A stretch of 12,673 nucleotides of DNA from contig DEHU01000245.1 of the NCBI GenBank assembly GCA_002352125.1, positions 10,551-23,223 on the forward strand, written 5' to 3'. Numbering within the stretch: position 1 is the first letter of the stretch; every line of letters begins with the position of its first letter. The notes under the pieces were generated by a model, which was not told where the DNA came from, did not search any database, and saw only the letters and a list, made by a program, of their open reading frames with translations. The translations under genes and the position numbers were made by a program. This stretch comes from Competibacteraceae bacterium UBA2792 (lineage in GTDB: Bacteria > Pseudomonadota > Gammaproteobacteria > Competibacterales > Competibacteraceae). Shown here one piece after another: positions 6,687 to 12,673 of this stretch.

Positions 6687-9600
6687 CTAAAAATCCCAAC
6701 GCAGTTCGGCCGAGATAGCGTGGTCTTCCAAGTTCCGGTAACCAAACAGGGTACGGTACTGGAGCAAGGCGGCCGGTCCTCGATTAAATCGCGCTGACAG
6801 ACCCAGACCGAGCCGGAAGTAATCTTTGTCCACCGGATCGGTCACCAGTTGGAACAAGTTATCCGGAACGACGGCGCCTTCCACAAAGCGGCCCCGGACG
6901 AAGCGGCTGTCGTCTTCGAACTCGTGCAGCCAACTGAACTCCACCTGAGGCTGCAAAATACCCCACGGTCGATCGATCAGGTAGCTGGCCCGGCCGCCCA
7001 CGCTCGACACCAAAGATTGCAGATCCTGCTCCTCGATCGCCACCGCCCAGGCCGAGCCTGGATTGCCGTCGCCGGTCCGCTCCTGGAACGAATCCAGCCG
7101 CATGTCCAGATAGCTCAGACGAACTTCGGGGCCGAAGCTCAAGTTGCCGCGCGCGAATTCGTAGCCGGCACCCAAATCCGCGAAAAATTGCTGGCCGTTG
7201 TAGCTGCTATCGAAGCTTTGGTTTACTGCCGCGTTCTGCACCCGGTAGGCCACGTTGCGCCGCTGGTCGTAATCGTTCCAGCCATAGCTCACCATCCCCT
7301 CGACGTAGAACCGATCGGAGGGGTAATAGGTGCCATACAGCGTCAGGCCATAACCTCGGGTATCCAGATAACCGCCGTTGCTGTCCATATCGGTGTCGAC
7401 AGCAGTATACGAAAAGGCGGTTCCCAGAACGAACTGGCCGGTGAACCGATAATCGGCACCCAAGGTCACCTCGCGGGTTTTGAAGTCGAATCCCGTTTGG
7501 TTCTCGGTGCCATCCCGATTCCCGAAATTGAAAGTACCGCTGGCAAAAATGCCGAGCGCACCCAGATTCGTGTCCACGTCCGCGCTGGGACCACCGCCGC
7601 CCAAACTGGCCAGCAGATAGCGCAAATCCCGGCCGGACAACGTCCAGCCACCGTGCTGGATATTCAAGCGGTCGAGGTTGATGCCCATAACCCCGGTACG
7701 CAGCGAGGCCATGCGCGAACGGATGCTCAGCATCTGGGTCTGCGCGCTGGTCTGCGACGTATCCAGCGCGGTGCCCAAAACCGTGGGGGTGATCTGTTCC
7801 AGGGCCAGGCCAACCCCCGAATCACCGTTGCTGGCCGCATCGATCAACGTGTCGCAGTCTCGCAGGAAATTCGCGCTAGCGGCCCGGTCGAAACACAGCC
7901 CGCCGATGGCGCGGCCAATCGTCCTCGCGTTCGGATTGTCGGTCGTCTCTTCCAAAAGGGTCTGGATGTCTTCCTTGTTGCGCGTCACCGTGACCGTGAC
8001 CGTCGCCGTATCGGTGCTAATGCCATCGGTGATGGTGTAGGTGAAGGTATCGGTGCCGGTGAAGTTCGAGGCGGAGGTATAGGTGATGGTGCCGTTCGAG
8101 CCGGCCACCGCGCTGCCATGAGACGGGGCGCCAACCTGGGTGACGATCAACCCCGCACCGATATCGTTGGCCAACACCGGGATGGAGACGGGCACCCGAG
8201 TCCGGGCAGAGGCCGCATCATCCACGGCATCTAGTGCCGGCGCGACGACCGTTATGCGCACCCTGGCCGTATCGGTTTGGCCGAAGCTGTCGCGAATGCT
8301 GTAAGCGAAACTGTCGGTGCCAGCAAAATTCGAAGCGGGCGTATAGATGATCGTGCCGCTCGTCCCGGCTACGGCACTACCGTGGGCCGGAGTACCGATT
8401 TGAACGATGGTCAATCCCGTGCCCGCGTCGTTGGCCAGCACCGGAACAGTCACCGCTGTTCTGGCCGGAGTAGTGGCCGAGTCATCGACGGCGTCCAAGG
8501 TGGGTGGTCTCACCGTCACCGTCACCGTGGCCGTGGCGGTTCGCCCGAAACTGTCGCGGATGGTATAGCTAAAGCTGTCGGTCCCGGTAAAGCCAGCCTT
8601 GGGCGCGTACACCACCGCATTGCCGCTGACGCTCGCCGTACCGTTGGACGGACTGCCGACGCTGACAATCGCGATTCCCGTACCCGCGTCGTTGGCCAGC
8701 ACCGGGATGGTGACCGGCGTTCCCGCCGCCGTGGTCGCCGCGTCGTCCGCCGCACTCAGCCCCGGCGGCCTCACCGTCACCGTCACCGTAGCCGTAGCGG
8801 TCCGCTGGAAGCTATCTCGGACAGTGTAGGTAAAAGCGTCGTTCGGGGGGCTGGCAAAGCCCGGATCGGGGGTGTAGACAATCGCGTTGCCGCTGATTGC
8901 GGCGCTGCCGTTCGGCGGGTCGCTCACCTGGATGATAGTCAATCCTGTGCCAGTATCGTTGGCCAGCACCGGGATGGCGACCGGCGTTCCCGCCGTCGTG
9001 GTCGCCGCGTCGTCCGCCGCACTCAGCCCCGGCGGCCTCACCGTCACCGTCACCGTAGCCGTGGCGGTCCGCTCGAAACTATCTTGGACAGTGTAGGTAA
9101 AAGCGTCGTTCGGAGGGCTGGCAAAGCCCGGATTGGGAGTGTAGACAATCGCGTTGCCGCTGATTACGGCGCTGCCGTTCGGCGGGTCGCTCACCTGGAT
9201 GATGGTCAATCCTGTAATCGGCGTATCGTTGGCCAGCACGTCGATTGTCACCGGCCGCCCCGCATCCGTGGCCGCTGCGTCGTCCGCCGCACTCAGCCCC
9301 GGCGGCCTCACCGTCACCGTCACCGTGGCCGTGGCGGTCTGCTGGAAGCTATCTCGGACAGTGTAGGTAAAGGCGTCGTTCGGAGGGCTGGCAAAGCCCG
9401 GATTGGGGGTGTAGACAATCGCGTTGCCGCTGATTACAGCGCTGCCGTTCGGCGGGTCGCTCACCTGGATGATGGTCAATCCTGTAATCGGCGTATCGTT
9501 GGCCAGCACGTCGATTGTCACCAGCCGCCCCGCATCTGTGGCCACTGCGTCGTCGCCTGCATTGATTGGCGCAACACCGACGCCGCTCAAGCTCGCAGTC

Positions 9601-9980
9601 AGGGTTTCAATACAACCATCCCCACACGTATCGACCACGACGCTGAGAGTTCCTGTTTGCGTTCCTAACGCCGAAGGAACAAAAGTCACGCTAATAGCGC
9701 AACCGGACAATGCGGGCAAAAATGCAGGGCAGTTTGTCGCGAAAAAATTATTTCCTGCAGTAACACCAACGACACTAATCGCCGATTGAGGATCATTATT
9801 AGTCAAAGTGATTGTTTGTGGCGAACTCGTTGTCCCGACAGTAACATTTCCAAAATTGATCGATGTGGGCGTCAAGGTTTGCGCCATCAGTTCGATCCCC
9901 CAATCGGGCACGAATACCGCCAAAAGGCCGACGAACGCCAGAGAAACCGCTCGCGACCAGAACCAATAGTGCTTTTTCAT
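6687..9980 (-). CDS. Autotransporter with choice-of-anchor-D-like domain and six Ig/cadherin-like repeats
   Basis: This 1097-residue surface protein (numbered from ATG 9980) begins with a signal peptide, MKKHYWFWSR plus a hydrophobic core, cleaved near residue 33. Residues about 36-138 look like an ASPM/SPD-2/Hydin (choice-of-anchor D) beta domain: INFGNVTVGTTSSPQTITLTN, with four Cys that could form disulfides. Six Big_9/cadherin-like repeats follow at 141-230, 231-320, 321-409, 410-496, 497-584 and 585-671, each with VLAND, an NGSA or HGSA turn, a Y-x-P strand and a TVTV end. A helical linker (about 672-820; LEQITPTVLGTALDTSQT) precedes a C-terminal autotransporter beta-barrel of about 270 residues ending in LRWDF, the terminal Phe expected for BamA-dependent insertion. 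The Ig-like passenger replaces the usual beta-helix. Likely roles are adhesion, biofilm matrix or self-recognition. Start: an in-frame ATG at 10013 would put ten polar residues before the signal peptide. Neither start has a strong ribosome site (AAGGG is 11 bases from 9980). Confidence 0.93.
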   Translation of the reverse strand: MKKHYWFWSRAVSLAFVGLLAVFVPDWGIELMAQTLTPTSINFGNVTVGTTSSPQTITLTNNDPQSAISVVGVTAGNNFFATNCPAFLPALSGCAISVTFVPSALGTQTGTLSVVVDTCGDGCIETLTASLSGVGVAPINAGDDAVATDAGRLVTIDVLANDTPITGLTIIQVSDPPNGSAVISGNAIVYTPNPGFASPPNDAFTYTVRDSFQQTATATVTVTVRPPGLSAADDAAATDAGRPVTIDVLANDTPITGLTIIQVSDPPNGSAVISGNAIVYTPNPGFASPPNDAFTYTVQDSFERTATATVTVTVRPPGLSAADDAATTTAGTPVAIPVLANDTGTGLTIIQVSDPPNGSAAISGNAIVYTPDPGFASPPNDAFTYTVRDSFQRTATATVTVTVRPPGLSAADDAATTAAGTPVTIPVLANDAGTGIAIVSVGSPSNGTASVSGNAVVYAPKAGFTGTDSFSYTIRDSFGRTATATVTVTVRPPTLDAVDDSATTPARTAVTVPVLANDAGTGLTIVQIGTPAHGSAVAGTSGTIIYTPASNFAGTDSFAYSIRDSFGQTDTARVRITVVAPALDAVDDAASARTRVPVSIPVLANDIGAGLIVTQVGAPSHGSAVAGSNGTITYTSASNFTGTDTFTYTITDGISTDTATVTVTVTRNKEDIQTLLEETTDNPNARTIGRAIGGLCFDRAASANFLRDCDTLIDAASNGDSGVGLALEQITPTVLGTALDTSQTSAQTQMLSIRSRMASLRTGVMGINLDRLNIQHGGWTLSGRDLRYLLASLGGGGPSADVDTNLGALGIFASGTFNFGNRDGTENQTGFDFKTREVTLGADYRFTGQFVLGTAFSYTAVDTDMDSNGGYLDTRGYGLTLYGTYYPSDRFYVEGMVSYGWNDYDQRRNVAYRVQNAAVNQSFDSSYNGQQFFADLGAGYEFARGNLSFGPEVRLSYLDMRLDSFQERTGDGNPGSAWAVAIEEQDLQSLVSSVGGRASYLIDRPWGILQPQVEFSWLHEFEDDSRFVRGRFVEGAVVPDNLFQLVTDPVDKDYFRLGLGLSARFNRGPAALLQYRTLFGYRNLEDHAISAELRWDF
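7968..8753 (-). repeat. Diverged Ig/cadherin-like repeats 4-6 of the autotransporter
   Basis: Units at 8493-8753, 8229-8492 and 7968-8228 encode domains of 87-88 residues. They share the VLAND, GTDSF or GTDTF and TVTV or RITV landmarks with repeats 1-3 but differ at many residues. Repeats 5 and 6 share the AGTSG/AGSNG insertion and the YTPASNF/YTSASNF strand, so they form their own pair. The membrane-proximal end of the array is thus the older, diverged end. Confidence 0.85.
8754..9560 (-). repeat. Tandem repeats 1-3 of the autotransporter (units of 270, 270 and 267 bases)
   Basis: Units are 9291-9560, 9021-9290 and 8754-9020, each encoding one Ig/cadherin-like domain. Hand comparison of units 1 and 2 gives roughly 15 mismatches in 270 bases. 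Unit 3 matches unit 2 at all but about 9 of 195 bases over its downstream-coding part, but its first 65 coding bases differ strongly from unit 2 and match unit 4 instead. Such identity at DNA level, well above that of the older units, marks a recent expansion. Confidence 0.9.
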
Positions 9981-10055
9981 GAATAATGCCGCCCTTACGT
10001 GGGTATTGCCCATCGGCCGCCGCGAACGGCGACCTCCCCCGTTATCGACTAAATA

Positions 10056-12673
10056 TCATGGCGACGAACTGCTTTCCCCGATGAGGGTGAACGCTGCCCA
10101 AAATACCGGATGCGCCATGTTCGGCTGTTCCAGCAACGCCAGTTGCGCTCGCCGCAGTGCGTCCGCCCGACCCAGATGGGGCGCTTTTCGGTACGAATCG
10201 AAAGTGTGGGTAGTCAGGAAAACCGTCGGCTCCGACACCACGTACCAATGAGACGCCAGCAGCGCGCGGGTACCGGCGTAGAAAAACGCCGTGGCCAAGC
10301 CAGACAGCCCTTCGCCGCGCAGGTTGCCGCCTCCCGAGCCCGCCGTGTTGCAAGCCGACAGCAATACCCAGTCGGCATCCAGCTTCAGCTCGGCGATGGC
10401 GCTGGCACCGAGCAGGCCATTGTCACCGGTGGTCGCCGCGGCCCGCGGTGTCAATGCCAGCGCCGGTTCCGCCAGACAGTCCAGTTCGCCCGGCAATAGG
10501 GCATGGGTAGCGAATGCGACGATGCGGTAGTCTTGCAGGTTGCCGGCCTGCACGGCGGGTACCGTGGCCTGCCGGCCCAGCACGACCGCCCGTTCCGGCC
10601 TCGCGCCCAAAGTACGAGCCAGAGTATGCAGTTCGGTCGCCGTCTCCGGGAGCTGCGGCAAACGACTCAGCGCCTTGGCGTCGAATTGACAATTTTGCAT
10701 GATCTGCTCGACCTTGCCGCCGCTACCACCGCGCAATGTCCCTGCCTGCTCCGAAAACACCGGATCGCCAAAACCGACGAACGGCAACCGCGCTTGCGAA
10801 GAGCCAGCCACTTGGCGGAACTGTTCCAACGCCACCACCGAAGGCAACAGGCTGAGCGCCATGTCCCGCACCAGCCAAGCCGCTTGCCGATAGTCGCCCG
10901 GATCCGTCGGAACCTGCCGTACCAGCAGCGCGGGCGGCAAACTGAGCAACACCCCCGCCGGCACCACGACCAAATGCCCGACGTCGGCTAGCCCCGGTTC
11001 CAAAGGTCCCAGCAATTGCTGGTACAGCTCGTGAGCGAGAGCTAGATCAAAATTGGGAATCTTCCCCGAACTGGCATCCACCCCCGCACGCAACCGCCGG
11101 ACCTCGGCGGCCAGTTGCTGGGCCGACAGCTTTGCGGCGATACCGTACACGGTGCCGTCGGCCTTGACCAGAAACACCCAGGTTTCGTTTTTCCCAGGCA
11201 GCACCCGCAACAGCGCCTCGTTGCGCCGCAACAGCTTCGCCACCTCCGCCGCGTTCAGCGGAGTTGGCGTGACGAGGTGGCCGTAGCGGGGAAACCGCGC
11301 CTGCAACTGCTCTTCCCGTTGGCGGTATTCTTCCGCCGCTGCCCGCAGCTTGGCTTTGAGCGCTTCCTCCTTGGCGCCATCTCGCGCCAAAAACGGTTTG
11401 CTTTGCTCCACGCCCAGCTCGTACTGCACGTCCTGCCTGGTTTTTAAAGCGTCCTGCAACGCTCGCGCGGTTTCGCGCACTTCGGGGTTGGATTCGGCGA
11501 GGCGCGCGGCCACCTGGGTGATGGCCCGGCCTGCCGCTGGCGTTTGCCCCAACTGCGAGACCACAAACGCCTCGTCGAACAAAGCCGCCTTGTCGGCCGC
11601 GGAATCCGTTTCGGCAAGCTGGAACAACAATTCGAGGTAGCCCTCGACATCGTCCGCTTTCAACTGCGCCAACGTTGCGCGATCGCTCAACAGAATGCGG
11701 CGGGTGTCGCGCCAGAGCTCTAAGGCACGGCCGGGCTGGCCGGCCGAGCGCTCGACGCTGGCCTGTACCATCAACGCCTCGGCTAGCGCCCGGCCTTCGC
11801 CAAACAGAGCGCGCTTCAATTCGACCGCCGCCTGGGCTTGAGCGCGAGCTTTCTCGAACGATCCTTGGCGGCGGTAGACTTCCGCCAACCGCTGTTGGGT
11901 TTCGCCCGCCCAGTGATAATCGCCGCCCCGCACGGCGTCGAAAATTTTGAAAGCCTGCGCGTAGACGGTTTCGGCTTCTGCCAGCTTGTCCAGTTCGAGG
12001 TACACGTCGCCGACGCCGACCAGCGAGTGGGCGATCCGGGGATTCGTTTCGCCTTGCCGAGAACGCGCGGCCGCTGCCTTGCTCGCCTCCCAGGATCGTT
12101 GGGCGTATTGTTCGGCCTTCGCGCGATCACCCCGATACAGCTCGTACCAAGCCCGATAAACCAGAAATTCTGGCCAGTCCGAAACGTCCGGCGAAGCTTT
12201 TACCAGCGGCTCGGCGCGCTGAAACATCGCTTCCGCCGCACCGGGTTGCAGGCGAGCAAGCTCGCGGGCTATTCGCGCGATCAAATAACCGCCGCTGGGA
12301 TCGTTGGCTCCCTTGATGCGTTCGTGAATTTCTAGCGCGCGCTGCGCCAATTCCAAGGCGCGCTGGTGGTTTTTCGCGGAGTTATACAGGGTGCTCAGCT
12401 CGTCCAAAGCCGTGAATTGCCCCATGTCCTCCAAACCGATACGTCGGCCTTCGGGCACGATGGCTTGCTCGGCGAGCGCGATCAACTGCGACCGGCTGCC
12501 GGGGAGCTGCTCCTGGGCCGTGCCCCGCAGCGAGGCGTGGACGAAACTCTCGAACAGCGGCGCAAGATGCGCCGGTCCCCAGAGCACGAAGGCGCGACCG
12601 TCGGCGCCGGCTGCGATCAGCAGGTAGGGAAAACCGCCGTTGTGGCTGGTGCAGCGGCGCAGAACGGCCGCTC
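10056..12673 (-). CDS. CHAT-domain caspase-like protease with TPR repeats (5' end beyond window)
   Basis: At least 871 residues are visible; the frame stays open to the window edge. A GTG at 12587 is possible, but the 28 codons before it read as normal protein (PYLLIAAGADGRAFVLWGPA spans this point), so the gene starts outside. Numbered from that GTG, residues about 60-300 are helical TPR repeats (ALDELSTLYNSAKNHQRALE; VGDVYLELDKLAEAETVY; LAEVYRRQGSFEKARAQA), about 365-450 a charged helical linker, and about 457-838 the CHAT domain. The CHAT domain opens with LRVLPGKNETWVFLV and contains the catalytic dyad His695 (AFATHALL) and Cys746 (LLSACNTAG), followed by GEGLSGLATAFFYAGTRALL and a SHWYV strand. 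CHAT proteins are caspase/separase-clan cysteine proteases, and the TPRs probably recruit a partner or substrate. The dyad is intact, so activity is expected. Whether it is cytoplasmic or exported cannot be judged without the N-terminus. The autotransporter start follows 75 bases after its stop. Confidence 0.93.
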   Translation of the reverse strand, partial: AAVLRRCTSHNGGFPYLLIAAGADGRAFVLWGPAHLAPLFESFVHASLRGTAQEQLPGSRSQLIALAEQAIVPEGRRIGLEDMGQFTALDELSTLYNSAKNHQRALELAQRALEIHERIKGANDPSGGYLIARIARELARLQPGAAEAMFQRAEPLVKASPDVSDWPEFLVYRAWYELYRGDRAKAEQYAQRSWEASKAAAARSRQGETNPRIAHSLVGVGDVYLELDKLAEAETVYAQAFKIFDAVRGGDYHWAGETQQRLAEVYRRQGSFEKARAQAQAAVELKRALFGEGRALAEALMVQASVERSAGQPGRALELWRDTRRILLSDRATLAQLKADDVEGYLELLFQLAETDSAADKAALFDEAFVVSQLGQTPAAGRAITQVAARLAESNPEVRETARALQDALKTRQDVQYELGVEQSKPFLARDGAKEEALKAKLRAAAEEYRQREEQLQARFPRYGHLVTPTPLNAAEVAKLLRRNEALLRVLPGKNETWVFLVKADGTVYGIAAKLSAQQLAAEVRRLRAGVDASSGKIPNFDLALAHELYQQLLGPLEPGLADVGHLVVVPAGVLLSLPPALLVRQVPTDPGDYRQAAWLVRDMALSLLPSVVALEQFRQVAGSSQARLPFVGFGDPVFSEQAGTLRGGSGGKVEQIMQNCQFDAKALSRLPQLPETATELHTLARTLGARPERAVVLGRQATVPAVQAGNLQDYRIVAFATHALLPGELDCLAEPALALTPRAAATTGDNGLLGASAIAELKLDADWVLLSACNTAGSGGGNLRGEGLSGLATAFFYAGTRALLASHWYVVSEPTVFLTTHTFDSYRKAPHLGRADALRRAQLALLEQPNMAHPVFWAAFTLIGESSSSP

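Noticed and set aside
6849..8234. 461-codon open frame on the + strand opposite the autotransporter barrel
   Set aside because: Long antisense frames are expected in GC-rich genes. The product shows no recognisable domain, and the - strand product is a convincing beta-barrel.
7968..9560. Tandem array considered as a possible CRISPR or non-coding satellite
   Set aside because: Units are 261-270 bases with no spacer-repeat alternation, stay in frame and encode clear protein domains.
8277..9668. 463-codon open frame on the + strand with His/Arg-rich repeats, opposite the autotransporter repeats
   Set aside because: It is the antisense reading of the TVTV-rich repeats. Its repeated basic composition follows directly from the opposite-strand codons, and the - strand product has clear domains, signal peptide and barrel.
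10014..10055. GGAGG on the - strand as a ribosome site for ATG 10013
   Set aside because: It lies about 20 bases from the ATG, too far, and the longer start puts polar residues before the signal peptide.

Overview
The window reads as chromosomal DNA of a GC-rich Gram-negative bacterium. The evidence is an outer-membrane autotransporter, Sec signal peptides, a MASE1 diguanylate cyclase and a proteobacterial-style RecJ. The RecJ flavour suggests a gammaproteobacterium (perhaps near Methylococcales, Chromatiales or Competibacteraceae), but that placement is a guess from protein style only. No tRNA, rRNA, CRISPR array, transposase or phage gene was seen.

Layout. The left edge holds the 3' two thirds of recJ on the + strand (1-1020). 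Everything else is on the - strand and is listed here in transcription order, from the right edge: a CHAT-protease protein with TPR repeats (open at the window edge, stop at 10056); a large autotransporter with a choice-of-anchor-D-like domain, six Ig/cadherin-like repeats and a C-terminal beta-barrel (9980-6687); a membrane Ser/Thr kinase with an extracytoplasmic DUF4384-type domain (6566-5061); and a secreted stand-alone DUF4384-type protein (5071-4280), whose start overlaps the end of the kinase gene. A 357-base gap follows, with a possible terminator hairpin and an AT-rich possible promoter. Then come an N-formylglutamate amidohydrolase-family gene (3922-3074) and a MASE1-PAS-GGDEF diguanylate cyclase (3002-1032), which converges on recJ with 11 bases between stops.

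How the genes may work together. The four right-hand genes share strand and close spacing and look like one locus. It combines a caspase-like protease on a TPR scaffold, a surface-displayed repeat protein, a transmembrane kinase, and a soluble periplasmic protein homologous to the kinase's sensor domain. This would fit a surface-sensing or surface-assembly system whose signal crosses the inner membrane through the kinase and reaches a CHAT protease. That is inference from gene content. The families are known individually, but I do not recognise this set as a described system. The left-hand genes (recJ, amidohydrolase, cyclase) look like ordinary chromosomal genes.

The most informative local sequence structure is the repeat array in the autotransporter. 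Repeats 1 and 2 are about 94% identical in DNA. Repeat 3 is a mosaic, with one part like repeat 4 and the rest like repeats 1 and 2, which points to recent recombination within the array.
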